NCBI RefSeq assembly: GCF_000379085.1
Contig: NZ_KB905378.1
Coordinates: 591,075 to 655,074 of the forward strand
Direction of reading: 5' to 3'
From: Halomicrobium katesii DSM 19301
GTDB taxonomy: Archaea > Halobacteriota > Halobacteria > Halobacteriales > Haloarculaceae
Length of the DNA: 64,000 nt
Shown: in pieces, positions 50,246 to 60,782 of the stretch
Layout of the letters: each line of letters opens with the position of its first letter
Position numbering within the stretch: position 1 is the stretch's first letter
Position numbers and translations under genes: made by a program
Notes under the pieces: generated by a model
Told to the model about the DNA's origin: nothing
Databases searched by the model: none
What the model saw: only the letters and a program-made list of their open reading frames with translations

Positions 50246-50998
50246 ATGGACGTGCACGTTCGGGGTGGTCCAGCCGCGCCGTTTCTCAGTGCCGCCGACC
50301 TGTTCGCCACCGAGTACGAGATCGACGGCGACGTGACGGTCCGCGTCCGCGAGGATCCGGACGAACGGACTCGCGTGAGCCACGACGAGGAGAGCCACTG
50401 TCTGACGATCTCACGGCAGGCGGCGACGAGCGCGATGGCCCGCGAGCTGACGCTGCACGAATTCGCGCACATGCACCGCTACGAAGAAGCCCACCCCTCA
50501 CACACCCAATCGACGCGAGAGGCGATTTACCTGGCACTGGCGGGCCAGAGCGTCGAACGACGCACCCTCTCGCACTGCTACCAGATCGCCAACCACATGA
50601 AAGACATCTACGCCGACGACGTGTGGCTCGACGTGGTACCGTCGGACAAGCTCGTCGCCTTCCTCGAATCGAGTCTCGCGGCCGCCGTCGCGGACACCCC
50701 GCGAGATCGGGGAGCCTGGGACCGGCTGACCCCCGCGACCGACCCCGACATCAACGCCGTCAACGCCGCCTTCGCGCTGGCGCTGGTCGAGCGCCACGCC
50801 CTCGTCGACCCGGATCATCCGATCTACGATCTCGCTCACGCCGCCGCCGAGGACGCACCACACGTCAGTTTCGAGGGGTTCAAACGGCGGTTCCGCACGC
50901 TGGCTCGCGACACCGACGAGAGCGAGTACCGCAAGGCGCTGGTCGACGTGACCCGAGCCTACGCGGTCGCGAGCAACGGCGACAGCGCCGCCGACTGA
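50246..50998 (+). CDS. DUF5781-like putative zinc metalloprotein
   Basis: A 250-residue protein with [20 protein letters not shown], an HExxH zinc motif followed by further His/Glu residues, as in gluzincin-type proteases. It begins with [20 protein letters not shown]. There is no signal peptide, so it would be intracellular. It overlaps the convergent EcfT gene by 40 bp at the 3' end. Matches the haloarchaeal DUF5781 pattern by recall; function unproven. Confidence 0.7.
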   Translation: MDVHVRGGPAAPFLSAADLFATEYEIDGDVTVRVREDPDERTRVSHDEESHCLTISRQAATSAMARELTLHEFAHMHRYEEAHPSHTQSTREAIYLALAGQSVERRTLSHCYQIANHMKDIYADDVWLDVVPSDKLVAFLESSLAAAVADTPRDRGAWDRLTPATDPDINAVNAAFALALVERHALVDPDHPIYDLAHAAAEDAPHVSFEGFKRRFRTLARDTDESEYRKALVDVTRAYAVASNGDSAAD

Positions 50999-51699
50999 GC
51001 GAGCGGCGACAGCGCCAACACGACACCGATCCCGGCGACCGGATAGTCCATCCGACCGAACGTCAGCGCCGGCAGCGTCGGGTTCCAGGCGAAACAGCGG
51101 GCCCGCAACGCGACTGCCAGCCGGTCGGAGCGAGCCATCGCCCGATCGATCCCCTGGACCGCGAGTCGTCGTGCCCGGTCCGTCACCGGCCGGTTGGCCC
51201 CGCCGCGGGCCACCATCGCCGTCCGGATCCGCCGGAGATCGGACACGACGAGCGGGAAGAACCTGACGACCAGCCCCGTGCCGACGCCGAGCAACTGGCC
51301 CGCTCGTCCCGGGACGAGACGCTCGATCGCCGCCCGCGTTCCGCGCACGGGCGTCGTGTGAACGTAGACGGCACTGACGGCCAGCACCGGCGGAACTCTG
51401 GCGACGGCCCGAAGCGAGGTCAGGGCCGGTTCGACCCGAAACCACGGCGGTCCCACCGCGATGCCGGCGATCACCGGCCCCAGCGCGAGCACGAGGAAGA
51501 CGACCCAGTAGGCCCGGACGACCCGCCGGGGATCGAGTCGACCGGCGAGCAGTGCGAGCGCGGCCAGCGCGTAGACGCCGGCCAGCCAGGAGAGGGACGT
51601 GTCCGCGAAGGCGGCGACGGCGAACCCGGCCTGAAAACACAGCTTCGACCGCGGATCGAGCCGGTGGGCGAACGTCTCGCCGGGTCGATAGCTCAGCAT
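50959..51699 (-). CDS. bioN: biotin ECF transporter transmembrane protein (EcfT/BioN)
   Basis: A 246-residue membrane protein: LSYRPGETFAHRLDPRSKLC is the usual EcfT opening, and several helices follow. The cytoplasmic coupling motifs are MVARGGANRPVTDRARRL and AVALRARCFAW. It is last in the bioY-ATPase-EcfT operon, and its start overlaps the ATPase stop by 7 bp. It connects the biotin-binding subunit to the ATPase. Confidence 0.88.
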   Translation of the reverse strand: MLSYRPGETFAHRLDPRSKLCFQAGFAVAAFADTSLSWLAGVYALAALALLAGRLDPRRVVRAYWVVFLVLALGPVIAGIAVGPPWFRVEPALTSLRAVARVPPVLAVSAVYVHTTPVRGTRAAIERLVPGRAGQLLGVGTGLVVRFFPLVVSDLRRIRTAMVARGGANRPVTDRARRLAVQGIDRAMARSDRLAVALRARCFAWNPTLPALTFGRMDYPVAGIGVVLALSPLAQSAALSPLLATA

Positions 51700-52397
51700 C
51701 GCGGATCACGGACGCCGAGTCCATCCAGTTCGTCGAGCACCGCTGAGGGCGGCCCGTCGAGTGCGATCTCGCCGTCGACCAGAGCCACGATGCGGTCGGC
51801 CATATCGGTCAGGTCCCGCAGATCGTGCGTGACGACGACGACGCTGGTCCCGCCGTCGGAAAGCGTTTCGAGGTGTTCGAGGACCGAGCGACGCGCCGCC
51901 AGATCGAGGCCCGTCAGCGGCTCGTCGAGCACGAGGTGAGCGGGTTCCATCGCGAGCGCCCCGGCGATGGCCACTCGGGCCTGCTCCCCGCCGGAGAGGT
52001 CGGCGATCCGCCGCTGGCGCTCACCGGTGAGTCCCACCGCGGCGAGCGCACGATCGACGCGGTCGTCGATTTCCGACCGTTCGAGGCCGAGGTTCTCCGG
52101 TCCGAATGCCACGTCCGCGCCGACGGTGGCGGCGACGAACTGGTCGCGGGGGTGCTGGAACACCATGCCGACGCTCGTCCGGGCTGTGACTGGATCGTCG
52201 TGTGCGTCGCGGCCGTCGACCTCGACGGTCCCCTCGTCGGGCGTTAACAGGGCGTTGAACTGCCGGACGAGCGTCGTCTTGCCGGAGCCGTTGGGCCCCA
52301 CCAGCAAGACGCTCTCGCCGTCGTCGATCCGCAGATCGATGTCGTCGAGGACGACCACGTCACCCCGACGAGCGGTCAGGCCCCTGACGGCGATCAT
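51693..52397 (-). CDS. bioM: biotin ECF transporter ATPase (EcfA/BioM)
   Basis: A 234-residue ABC ATPase. Walker A is GPNGSGKTT (residues 34-42), the Q-loop is MVFQHPRDQF, the signature is DLSGGEQARVAIAGALAM and Walker B is LVLDEPLTGLDLAA. Its start overlaps the bioY stop by 4 bp. A single ATPase gene implies a homodimer in the transporter. Confidence 0.9.
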   Translation of the reverse strand: MIAVRGLTARRGDVVVLDDIDLRIDDGESVLLVGPNGSGKTTLVRQFNALLTPDEGTVEVDGRDAHDDPVTARTSVGMVFQHPRDQFVAATVGADVAFGPENLGLERSEIDDRVDRALAAVGLTGERQRRIADLSGGEQARVAIAGALAMEPAHLVLDEPLTGLDLAARRSVLEHLETLSDGGTSVVVVTHDLRDLTDMADRIVALVDGEIALDGPPSAVLDELDGLGVRDPRC

Positions 52398-52978
52398 TCA
52401 CGGACTAGGTAGCCACCGCGCACGATCGCGATCGCGACGGCGATCTTCAGGAGGTCGAAGGGAGCGTACGGTGCCATGGTCGCGGCGGCTCGTTGCACCG
52501 GCAGTCCGAGGGCCCAGGACATCCAGGGGACGCCGACGGCGTAGATGACGACGACCGCGGCCACCAACGCGAGGACCTGGGTCGCCACGCCGATCGTCTC
52601 CAGGGACCGGGGAGTGATCTGCCGGTGAGCGATCCCACCGGCGACGACGGCCCCGAGCAGGAACCCCACGAGGAAGCCCCCGGTCCCCTGCCCGACGAGG
52701 ACGTAGCCAAGTCCCGCGTTCGCGTTCGAGAAGACGGGAGCGCCCGCGATACCGACGAGGATGTACAGCGCGAGTGCCAGCCCGCCCCACAGCGGCCCCA
52801 GCAAGAGCCCGGCGAAGAAGGCCCCGAAGGGCTGGAGCGAGAACGGCGGCAACGATCCCGGCAGCGGGATCGATACCTGTGCCAGCGCCGCCGTCAACGC
52901 CGCCAACAGCACCGCCGTCGCGAAGTGCTCGACCGTCTCGTCGCCGACGAGGGCGACAGAATCGTGTTGCTGTGCCAT
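52394..52978 (-). CDS. bioY: biotin transporter substrate-binding subunit BioY
   Basis: A 194-residue membrane protein with six helices. VSIPLPGSLPPFSLQPFGAF and LYILVGIAGAPVFSNANAGL, followed by VGQGTGGFLVGFLLGAV, form the BioY signature, including the Gly/Ala-rich biotin pocket. It heads the operon with its own ATPase and EcfT, so it is the dedicated-type biotin importer. GTATATCTCC about 35 bp upstream may be its TATA box. Confidence 0.92.
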   Translation of the reverse strand: MAQQHDSVALVGDETVEHFATAVLLAALTAALAQVSIPLPGSLPPFSLQPFGAFFAGLLLGPLWGGLALALYILVGIAGAPVFSNANAGLGYVLVGQGTGGFLVGFLLGAVVAGGIAHRQITPRSLETIGVATQVLALVAAVVVIYAVGVPWMSWALGLPVQRAAATMAPYAPFDLLKIAVAIAIVRGGYLVRE

Positions 52979-53149
52979 ATCGTGCCCTGCTACGTCAACG
53001 GAGATATACCCCGTGGTTTACGACGCCGTCGCGACGGTGACCGCCAGTGCTGGCAGCCGTCCGTGACGAACGTCCCGCCCGTGCGACGTGACATAGCCAC
53101 GGCTGGCAGTCGAACGGGGCGTGTCAGAGAAAACTGCGCGCAGAGAGGA

Positions 53150-53764
53150 TTACCGGGCTGCGGCCGCGACGCGTTCTTTCTCTTCTTTCTGGTTGACCGC
53201 GTACGTCTGGACGTCGTTGTTGGCCGCGCCGATGAGCTGCTGGGCGAGCGCGTCCTCGGCGTCCGTCGTCGTCTTGAACGAGTCGCCGTAGACGCCTTCG
53301 GCGAGGAACTTCAGTGCCTGGTCGACGCGGCGCTGGGGCGCGACGTCGACGGCCTTCGGGACGGAGATGCCACCGTACTTCAGGCGGACGGTCTCCTCGC
53401 GCGGAGCGCTGTTCTCGACGGCCTCGACGAGCACCTGCACCGGGTTCTCCTCGGTGCGCTCGTGGATCGTCTCGAAGGCGTTCTTGACGATGGTGGTCGC
53501 CAGCTGCTTTTTGCCCGTGTTCTCGTCAGTCTGCATCAGGCGGTTGATGAGTCGCTCGACGATGCTGATCTCCGACTTCTTGAACTGCTTTTCGGAGTGT
53601 CGACCCATCGTGTGGGCGATCGGCGTCACCGTCACGTAGCGCTCGGTCGATGGGTCCGAGAACTCGATCTCGGTCACGTTCCACTCGCCGAACAGCTGTG
53701 CGGGGGCTGCCTCGTCGTCGGTGCCGGCAGGTGCGTCCGGCTCGGGAGCGTCGTCTGCCGACAT
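53150..53764 (-). CDS. rps7: ribosomal protein uS7
   Basis: A 204-residue small-subunit protein. An acidic N-terminal extension (SADDAPEPDAPAGTDDEAAP) is typical of haloarchaea. NRLMQTDENTGKKQLATTIV and RLKYGGISVPKAVDVAPQRR are conserved S7. It begins 1 bp after the S12 stop. Confidence 0.96.
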   Translation of the reverse strand: MSADDAPEPDAPAGTDDEAAPAQLFGEWNVTEIEFSDPSTERYVTVTPIAHTMGRHSEKQFKKSEISIVERLINRLMQTDENTGKKQLATTIVKNAFETIHERTEENPVQVLVEAVENSAPREETVRLKYGGISVPKAVDVAPQRRVDQALKFLAEGVYGDSFKTTTDAEDALAQQLIGAANNDVQTYAVNQKEEKERVAAAAR

Positions 53765-53765
53765 G

Positions 53766-54194
53766 TTATCGCACCGGCTTCTCCGCGTTACCGCGAACCA
53801 GTTCGATGAGCGAGACGCCGTTGACCTTCTCGACCTTGTAGTTGACCCCGGAGATGTCACCCATCGCGCGACCCTTCGCGCCACCGATGCCGGCGATCGT
53901 CACTTCGTCGTGTTCGTCGATGAAGGAGATCGCACCGTCGCCGGGACAGAACGCCGAGACCTGCTTGCCGTTCTTGATCAGCTGGACCCGGACACACTTC
54001 CGGATCGCGGAGTTGGGCTGTTTCGCTTCGATACCGATCTTCTCGAGCACGATCCCTCGACCCTGGGGCGCACCTTCGAGCGGGTCGGACTTCTGGCCCA
54101 GCCCGCGCTCGCGGCGCGCGTAGTCAGAGTCGGACCACCGGTGGTTCTGGCGGTCCTTCTTGAGTTTGCGTGCGGCGTATTTGCCGTTCGCCAT
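53766..54194 (-). CDS. rps12: ribosomal protein uS12
   Basis: A 142-residue decoding-centre protein. [18 protein letters not shown] is the conserved loop near the A site, and [20 protein letters not shown] follows. CTTAAG (54221-54226), about 27 bp before the ATG, suggests a leaderless promoter of its own inside the rpo cluster. Confidence 0.97.
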   Translation of the reverse strand: MANGKYAARKLKKDRQNHRWSDSDYARRERGLGQKSDPLEGAPQGRGIVLEKIGIEAKQPNSAIRKCVRVQLIKNGKQVSAFCPGDGAISFIDEHDEVTIAGIGGAKGRAMGDISGVNYKVEKVNGVSLIELVRGNAEKPVR

Positions 54195-54213
54195 ATAGCC
54201 TTGCGTATCCCTC

Positions 54214-54230
54214 GGAGCTACTTAAGACTC
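54214..54230 (-). promoter_or_regulatory. internal promoter before rps12
   Basis: On the minus strand GAGTCTTAAGTAGCTCC contains TCTTAAG about 27 bp upstream of the rps12 ATG, the spacing of a leaderless haloarchaeal promoter. The 225-bp gap after nusA supports separate transcription of S12-S7. Confidence 0.6.
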
Positions 54231-54419
54231 CTCTTTCGTCGGCGCGAAACGGACGGAGAACGGGTGGTAGCGACTCGCACGCGGGCGGTGAAAGAGACGA
54301 CGCGAGCGGTCGGCTGTCGCAGCTTCGCTCCGGTGTCTGACGGGACCAGCCGACAGCGTCGCCAGAAAGCGTCCACGGTCGTTGAGACGTGCGTCGTCAC
54401 CGGCCGAGGCGGATCGGGT

Positions 54420-54845
54420 CTACGTCAGCTCGATACCGTCCACGTCGAAGTGACGCTTCGCGAGCCGGCGGGCGGCGTCGATGTTCTTCCCGTCGGCACC
54501 GATCGCGACGCCGCGGTCCTCCTGTGCGACCTCGACGTAGGCGATGGTGTCGTCGTTCTCCGAGATCGTCACGTTGTACACCGCGGCCGGTGCCAGCGCG
54601 TTGGCGACGAAGTTGCCAGCCGTGTCGGCGTCCTCGATCAGCTTGACCGCGCGGTCGAGTTTCGACTCGATGCGGTCGACGACGACGCCGCCGGGACCGA
54701 TCGCGTCGGCCATCTCGCCGGCCTTGACGACGTAGATCACGCGGTCGTTGTCGTCGTCGATCAGGCAGTCCCGGACAGTCACGTCTGTCTCGGTCTCGAA
54801 CAGCGCGATCAGCCGGCGCGCTTCGTCCGAGAGTTCGACGGGCAT
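54420..54845 (-). CDS. nusA: NusA-like transcription factor
   Basis: A 141-residue archaeal NusA, which consists of two KH domains without the bacterial S1 and N-terminal parts. DNDRVIYVVKAGEMADAIGP and DRGVAIGADGKNIDAARRLA show both KH GxxG loops. Its start shares one base with the A'' stop, the normal position in archaeal rpo operons. Confidence 0.93.
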   Translation of the reverse strand: MPVELSDEARRLIALFETETDVTVRDCLIDDDNDRVIYVVKAGEMADAIGPGGVVVDRIESKLDRAVKLIEDADTAGNFVANALAPAAVYNVTISENDDTIAYVEVAQEDRGVAIGADGKNIDAARRLAKRHFDVDGIELT

Positions 54846-56032
54846 CAGTCCTGGCTCGCACCCATCCGGAGGTCCACGTCGCCGGTGCCCAGCTGGACCG
54901 GCTTCCCGACGATCACGTTCTCGATGACGCCTTCGAGCACGTCGACCTCGCCGTGGATCGCGGCGTCAAGCAGGTGGTTGACCGTCACCTCGTAGGCCGC
55001 ACGCGCGAGGACGCTCTCTTTGTTGCCCGAGATACCGTGGCGACCGATCGACTCGATCTCGCCGCGGTTGGTCATGATGTCGGCGACCAGCATCAGGTGC
55101 CGGATGTTCACGTCGTCGAGCCCCTGCTCTTCGAGCGTGTGCATCGTCTCGTTGATCAGCGTCTCGCGGGCCGCCTCGATGCCGAGGTTGCGGTAGATCT
55201 CGTGGATGTTGTTGCACGTCGTCCGGGAGGCGTCGATCCCCTCGATCCCGAGCACGTCGCCGAAGGCCGACCCCTCGGTGTAGAGGACGAACTCCTCGCC
55301 CTCGTCGGTCTCTTCTTTCCGGATGACCACGCGGGAGATGTCCTCGATCCCCTTGAAGACGACCTCGCGAAGCTCCTCGACGAGCTGGAGGAGGTCGCGA
55401 TACGACGGCTCTTCGGGGCCGAACTCGATCATCGTGCCGGCCTGGCGGGTCTGGACGGCCAGCTTCGACTCGATGGTCTCGGCGATCTCCTCGGCCACGT
55501 CCTCGACCTGGTCGACGGTGGGCCACCGCTCCATCAGCGTCTCCTCGTTGAGGTCGATCTGGACGAGCATGTCCGCGACGTTGGTCGAGATGTCACCCAG
55601 CGCGAGGATGCGCGTGGCCTCGATCTTCCAGACGACCTCGTGGGCCTTCTCCCGATCGGTCGCGTACTCGTCTTCGAGGTGGACCGTCATCATCGGCGTG
55701 TCGGGCGTCTTCCGGGCGTCGACCAGCTCGATGAGCCGCGGCAGTCCCTGGGTCACGTCGATCTCTGCGACCCCCGCGTAGTGGAACGTGTTCATCGTCA
55801 TCTGGGTACCGGGCTCGCCGATGGACTGCGCCGAGACGGTCCCGACCGGGTCCAGCGGATCGACGCGGGTCTCCTGGTAGCGCGACTGGACGGCCTTGGC
55901 AATCTGGTCCGCCTCCTCGACGGTCACGTCGCGCTCTTCGATCGTACTGTACACGTCGTCTTTGAGCCGTCGCGGGAGGTCCGTATCCTCCACGATCGCC
56001 TCGATGTCGTCGGTTACGTTTGCTCGTGTCAT
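54845..56032 (-). CDS. rpoA2: RNA polymerase subunit A''
   Basis: A 395-residue subunit holding the C-terminal third of the largest polymerase subunit. [20 protein letters not shown] followed by [20 protein letters not shown] is the bridge-end/trigger-loop region. [20 protein letters not shown] and [20 protein letters not shown] close the protein. It starts at the A' stop codon. Confidence 0.97.
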   Translation of the reverse strand: MTRANVTDDIEAIVEDTDLPRRLKDDVYSTIEERDVTVEEADQIAKAVQSRYQETRVDPLDPVGTVSAQSIGEPGTQMTMNTFHYAGVAEIDVTQGLPRLIELVDARKTPDTPMMTVHLEDEYATDREKAHEVVWKIEATRILALGDISTNVADMLVQIDLNEETLMERWPTVDQVEDVAEEIAETIESKLAVQTRQAGTMIEFGPEEPSYRDLLQLVEELREVVFKGIEDISRVVIRKEETDEGEEFVLYTEGSAFGDVLGIEGIDASRTTCNNIHEIYRNLGIEAARETLINETMHTLEEQGLDDVNIRHLMLVADIMTNRGEIESIGRHGISGNKESVLARAAYEVTVNHLLDAAIHGEVDVLEGVIENVIVGKPVQLGTGDVDLRMGASQD

Positions 56033-58950
56033 CAGTCGTCACCCTCCGCCATCCACCAGTCGTCGGTGTGTTCCGACAGGTTGGTGGGTTCGGTGCGTTC
56101 ACCGAGGAACTCGCTTTTGATGCTCTCGGACTCGAACTCGGCGTCGAGAACGCTGTCCGCGATCTCCTCGACGTCGACCGGCGTCTCCTCGTTCGAGGAG
56201 ACCTGTACCGGCGAGGTACCGTCTTCGCCGAACTCGAACTGGACGATGTTGTCCGAGGTGTCCCGGACGGTGCCGTCGTACTGGGCCTCCAGTTCCGAGA
56301 GCGCGTTGATCAGACGGCGCTGGAGGTAACCGGACTTGGAGGTCCGGACCGCCGTGTCGACCAGCCCCTCGCGGCCACCCATCGCGTGGAAGAAGAACTC
56401 CTTGGGGTTGAGTCCGGAGCGGTACGACGCCTCCACGAAGCCGTGGGCGTCCGAGGAGAGGTCGTTTTGCTTGAAGTGTGACAGGGTGCGGTCCTCGTAG
56501 CCGCGGTTGATCCGCTCGCCACGGACCGCCTGCTGGCCGACACAGCCGGCCATCTGGGTCAGGTTGAGCATCGACCCACGCGCGCCGGACTCGGCCATCA
56601 CGACAGCCGGGTTGTCGTCGTCGAAGTGGTCTCCGGCGATGTCACCGGCGGAGTCACGGGCCTTGCCAAGCGTCTGCATGATCTTCATTTCGAGGGTCTC
56701 GTCGACCGTCCGGCCGGGCAGCGACTCCAGTTCGCCCCGCTCGTAGGTCTCGATGAGTTCCTCGACGCGGTCGTAGGCGTTGTCGATGGCCTCGGTGATC
56801 TGGGCCTCCGCGGCCTCGGGAACGGACTCGTCGTCGATCCCGATCGAGAACCCGAAGTGCATGATCGAGCGCATCGCCAGTGCGGCGATCTCGTTGACGA
56901 AGATACGTGCGCGGGTGTTGGAGTACTCCTTGGTGATGATGTCGACGATCTCGCCGCCGAACCCACCGACTGCGCTGTCGTCGATGGTCCCCTCGACGAG
57001 CTGCCCCTCCTCGATGATCACGTCGTCGCCGGCCTCGCTGGTGAACGTCAGATCGAGGTCGTCTGGCAGCAGCTCCGAGAAGATGTCGCGGCCCGTCCAG
57101 TAGGGCGTGCCGTCGTCGTCGACGCCGGATTCGGGCGGGAGTTCGTCGATCCGGGTCGCACGCAGCAGGTCCAGTGCCTGGGTCTCGTTGAACTCCGGAT
57201 TGGTGTGAGTCAGCAGGTAGGTCCCACTGATGTGGTCCTGAATCGCGCCGATGATGTTCTCACCGAAGCGCGGGCTGAGGATCTGCTCCTGGACTCTCAT
57301 TAGCACGCGAGCCTCGGCACGGGCCTCCTCGTTCTGGAGGGCGTGCATGTTCATCTCGTCGCCGTCGAAGTCCGCGTTGTACGGCGGACAGACCGTCGTG
57401 TTGAGCCGGAACGTCTTGTAGGGCATCACCACGACCTCGTGGGCCATGATGGACATCCGGTGCAGCGACGGCTGACGGTTGAAGATGATGATGTCGCCGT
57501 CGATCATGTGACGGGACACTTCCCAGCCCGGTTCGACCTTCTCGGCCAGCTCCTCGCAGTTCTTCTCGGTGACCTTCAGTCGGCGGCCGTCGGGCCGCTT
57601 GACGTAGTTGGCACCGGGGTGGGCCTCGGGGCCGTTGGCGACGTAGCGACGAGCGTTGTCGAGGTTGCGCTCGTTGACGTTCATCGTCTGGGTCATCTCC
57701 TTGGCCACGCGGTCGGGGACGCCGACCTCGTTGAGCGACAGGGTCGGGTCCGGGGAGATGACCGTCCGGGCCGAGAAGTTCACGCGCTTCCCGGACAGCG
57801 AGCCACGGAAGCGACCTTCCTTGCCTTTCAGGCGCTGAGAGAGAGTCTTCAGCGGCCGGCCAGAGCGGTGGCGGGCCGGCGGCGTACCGCTGATCTCGTT
57901 GTCCATGAACGTGGTGACGTGGTACTGCAGCAGTTCCCAGAGGTCCTCGATGATCAGCTGGGGCGCGCCGGCCTCGCGGTTCTCCATGAACCGCTGGTTG
58001 ATCCGGATGATGTCGACCAGCTTGTGGGTCAGGTCGTCCTCCGAGCGCTGGCCGTTGTCCAGCGTGATCGACGGTCGCGCGGTGACCGGCGGCACGGGCA
58101 AGACGGTGAGGATCATCCACTCGGGTCGAGAACGGGCGGGCTTCATGCCCAGCACCTCGACGTCCTCGTCCGGGATGTCCTCGAACCAGTCCCGGATGTC
58201 GCTGGGCATCAGCTTGTTCTCGTCTTCCTCGGTGAGGTCCACGTCCAGCGCCGACTCGATGGCCCGACGGTCGTCCTGTCGGGGTCGGAACTCCCCGGAG
58301 ATGATCTCCTGGACGCGAGAGGGGTCGATACCCGTCTCGTCGGCCAGTTCCGACGGCGTGGTCCGTTCGCGGCCGGCCTCCTCGTCGGGCTCCATCGCGG
58401 CGACGATCCGCTGGGAGTACTCCGAGGAGAGCACGTCCTGGACCTCGTAGTAGGTCGTCGGCTTCTCGTGTTTGATGTCGTACTGGGGCTCGCCACAGAA
58501 CGGGCAGCGGTCCTTCTTGCGTGCCTGCCGGATCGCGGCCTTCGTCACGTCGTTGACGTCCTTGCCCAGCTCCTCGGATCGTTCGAGGCGGTCCTCGAAC
58601 TCCTCGCGTTCGCGTTCGTCGAGACAGAGCCGCGAGCACTCCCGACAGGTCCCGCGCAGCAGGCGTCGGATGAGCTTGTTGAACCCGACGTGGATGACGG
58701 GCGCTGCGAGTTCGATGTGACCGAAGTGGCCGTTACACGACCCACTGTGCTTGCCACAGGTCTTACACTCCAGACCGGGGTCGATCACGCCCAGACGCGG
58801 GTCCATCAGTCCCATGTCGATCGGGAACCCGTCGTCGTCGTAGGTGTCGGCCGTGATGACCTTCGTGGCGCTCATGTCGCGGTACTCCTCGGGATCCATC
58901 AGCCCGAAGCTAATGGAACTGATCGATTTGGGTGTCTGTTGTGCACTCAT
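56032..58950 (-). CDS. rpoA1: RNA polymerase subunit A'
   Basis: A 972-residue catalytic subunit. N-terminal zinc site: [20 protein letters not shown]. The active-site motif [10 protein letters not shown] near residues 523-532 holds the three magnesium-binding aspartates. An acidic insert of about 90 residues ([20 protein letters not shown] and following, near residues 190-280) precedes the [20 protein letters not shown] conserved block. The ATG is 2 bp after the B' stop. Confidence 0.97.
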   Translation of the reverse strand: MSAQQTPKSISSISFGLMDPEEYRDMSATKVITADTYDDDGFPIDMGLMDPRLGVIDPGLECKTCGKHSGSCNGHFGHIELAAPVIHVGFNKLIRRLLRGTCRECSRLCLDEREREEFEDRLERSEELGKDVNDVTKAAIRQARKKDRCPFCGEPQYDIKHEKPTTYYEVQDVLSSEYSQRIVAAMEPDEEAGRERTTPSELADETGIDPSRVQEIISGEFRPRQDDRRAIESALDVDLTEEDENKLMPSDIRDWFEDIPDEDVEVLGMKPARSRPEWMILTVLPVPPVTARPSITLDNGQRSEDDLTHKLVDIIRINQRFMENREAGAPQLIIEDLWELLQYHVTTFMDNEISGTPPARHRSGRPLKTLSQRLKGKEGRFRGSLSGKRVNFSARTVISPDPTLSLNEVGVPDRVAKEMTQTMNVNERNLDNARRYVANGPEAHPGANYVKRPDGRRLKVTEKNCEELAEKVEPGWEVSRHMIDGDIIIFNRQPSLHRMSIMAHEVVVMPYKTFRLNTTVCPPYNADFDGDEMNMHALQNEEARAEARVLMRVQEQILSPRFGENIIGAIQDHISGTYLLTHTNPEFNETQALDLLRATRIDELPPESGVDDDGTPYWTGRDIFSELLPDDLDLTFTSEAGDDVIIEEGQLVEGTIDDSAVGGFGGEIVDIITKEYSNTRARIFVNEIAALAMRSIMHFGFSIGIDDESVPEAAEAQITEAIDNAYDRVEELIETYERGELESLPGRTVDETLEMKIMQTLGKARDSAGDIAGDHFDDDNPAVVMAESGARGSMLNLTQMAGCVGQQAVRGERINRGYEDRTLSHFKQNDLSSDAHGFVEASYRSGLNPKEFFFHAMGGREGLVDTAVRTSKSGYLQRRLINALSELEAQYDGTVRDTSDNIVQFEFGEDGTSPVQVSSNEETPVDVEEIADSVLDAEFESESIKSEFLGERTEPTNLSEHTDDWWMAEGDD

Positions 58951-58952
58951 CG

Positions 58953-60779
58953 TTAGACTGCGTCTTCCAGTTCGATGCGCGGTGCGATTCCGAGCGCCTT
59001 CATCTCGTCGAGCAGGAGCTTGAACGCGTACGGCATCTCGACCTCGTGGATGTCGGTCTCTTCCTCACAGTTGGGGCAGTAGATGCGGCGTTGCTCGACG
59101 TTCTCGACGGCGGCCATGCCACACTCGCCACAGATCTTGATCCACTCGCGGTCGGACTCGTCGAGGAGCCGTTCCTTGAGGACCATCGCCGCCCCGTGGC
59201 CGATCAGCACGTCCCGTTCCATGTGTCCCACGCGCAGGCCGCCCTCGCGGGCACGCCCTTCCGTCGGCTGACGGGTCAGCACCTGCACCGGCCCGCGTGA
59301 ACGGGCGTGGAGCTTGTTCGAGACCATGTGGTACAGCTTCTGGTAGAAGATCGTCCCGACGAAGATCTCTGCTTCGACCTTCTCGCCGGTGACGCCGGAG
59401 TACATGACCTCCTTGCCCGAGGACTTGAACCCACGGTCCTCCAGTGCGCCGCGCAGTTCCGCCTCGTCTTCGCCGGTGAAGGCAGTGCCGTCGACACGGC
59501 GACCTTCGAGTGCGCCGACCTTCCCGCCCAGCATCTCCAGTACGTGGCCGACCGTCATCCGCGACGGCAGGGCGTGTGGATTGAGGATGAGGTCGGGCAC
59601 GACGCCGTCCTCGGTGAAGGGCATGTCTTCCTGGGGGGCCAGGTGACCGACGACGCCCTTCTGTCCGTGCCGAGAGGCGAACTTGTCCCCGAGCTCGGGG
59701 ATCCGCTCGTCACGCACGGAGACCTTCGAGAGCTTCGAGCCGTCCTCGCCTTCCATCAGCGTGACCGTGTCGACGACCCCGCTCTCGCCAGAGCGCATCG
59801 TGACGCTCGTCTCACGGCGCTTCTGGGGGCTGAGACCGCCCATATCGTCTGGCTCTTCGAGGAACCGCGGCGGCGAGGTCTTGCCCAGCAGGACCTCGTT
59901 TTCCTTGACGTTGGTCTCGGGGTTGACCAGTCCGTCCTCGTCGAGGTGGGTGTAGGCTTCCTCACCGCGTGCGCCCCGCACCTCGTCGTCGGGCACCTCG
60001 AAGCGGTCCTCCTGACCGCCGGGGTAGCGCCGTTCCTCACCCTCGTAGGTCCGGAAGAAGTGCGAGCGAGCGAGCGCGCGCTCGACCGAGCCCTCGTTCA
60101 TCACGAGTGCGTCCTCGATGTTGAACCCCTCGTAGCTCATCACGGCGACCGTGAAGTTCTGGGCCGCCGGGCGGTCGTCGTACCCGATCTGTTCCGTGGT
60201 CTGGGTCTTGACCATCGACAGCTGCGGGTAGTGCAGCAGGTGCTGGCGCGTGTCCGGACGAATCCGGTAGTTCGCGCTCGGCAGCCCCAGCGACTGCTTG
60301 ATCATCCCCGACCCCATCGTAATCCGGGGCGAGGCGTTGTGTTCCGGATACGGGATCATCCCGGCACCGATCCCGAACATCAGCTGTGGGTCCACTTCGA
60401 GGTGGGTGTGGTCGTCGGTCACGTCCTCCTCGCTGACTGCGACGAGGATGTCCTCCTCCTCCTCGGCGTCGATAAACTCGACGACGCCGCGTTCGACCAG
60501 TTCCTCGAAGCCCAGTTCGTCGTCTTTGACCTGCTGGACCTCCGATTCCGTGATCAGTGGTTCGCCGTCCTCGACGACCAGCAGCGGGCGACGGGCCCGG
60601 CCGGCGTCGGCGTTGACGATGACTTCGTCCGTCCGATCCTTGACGGAGACGTTGACCATCTCCGAGACGTCCCCGCGTCGGCGGGCCTGTCGGATCTGAT
60701 CTGCGAGCTGTTCGGGGTCGGGATGTGTCCCGACCAGACTGCCGTTGACGTACACTTTGGCGTCGCGTCCCTGACTCAT
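58953..60779 (-). CDS. rpoB1: RNA polymerase subunit B'
   Basis: A 608-residue C-terminal half of the second-largest subunit. [15 protein letters not shown] carries active-site lysines, and [20 protein letters not shown] is conserved. Zinc pairs CGEC and CPNC lie near the C-terminus. The split of B into B'' and B' is shared by haloarchaea and many methanogens. Confidence 0.97.
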   Translation of the reverse strand: MSQGRDAKVYVNGSLVGTHPDPEQLADQIRQARRRGDVSEMVNVSVKDRTDEVIVNADAGRARRPLLVVEDGEPLITESEVQQVKDDELGFEELVERGVVEFIDAEEEEDILVAVSEEDVTDDHTHLEVDPQLMFGIGAGMIPYPEHNASPRITMGSGMIKQSLGLPSANYRIRPDTRQHLLHYPQLSMVKTQTTEQIGYDDRPAAQNFTVAVMSYEGFNIEDALVMNEGSVERALARSHFFRTYEGEERRYPGGQEDRFEVPDDEVRGARGEEAYTHLDEDGLVNPETNVKENEVLLGKTSPPRFLEEPDDMGGLSPQKRRETSVTMRSGESGVVDTVTLMEGEDGSKLSKVSVRDERIPELGDKFASRHGQKGVVGHLAPQEDMPFTEDGVVPDLILNPHALPSRMTVGHVLEMLGGKVGALEGRRVDGTAFTGEDEAELRGALEDRGFKSSGKEVMYSGVTGEKVEAEIFVGTIFYQKLYHMVSNKLHARSRGPVQVLTRQPTEGRAREGGLRVGHMERDVLIGHGAAMVLKERLLDESDREWIKICGECGMAAVENVEQRRIYCPNCEEETDIHEVEMPYAFKLLLDEMKALGIAPRIELEDAV

Positions 60780-60782
60780 GAT

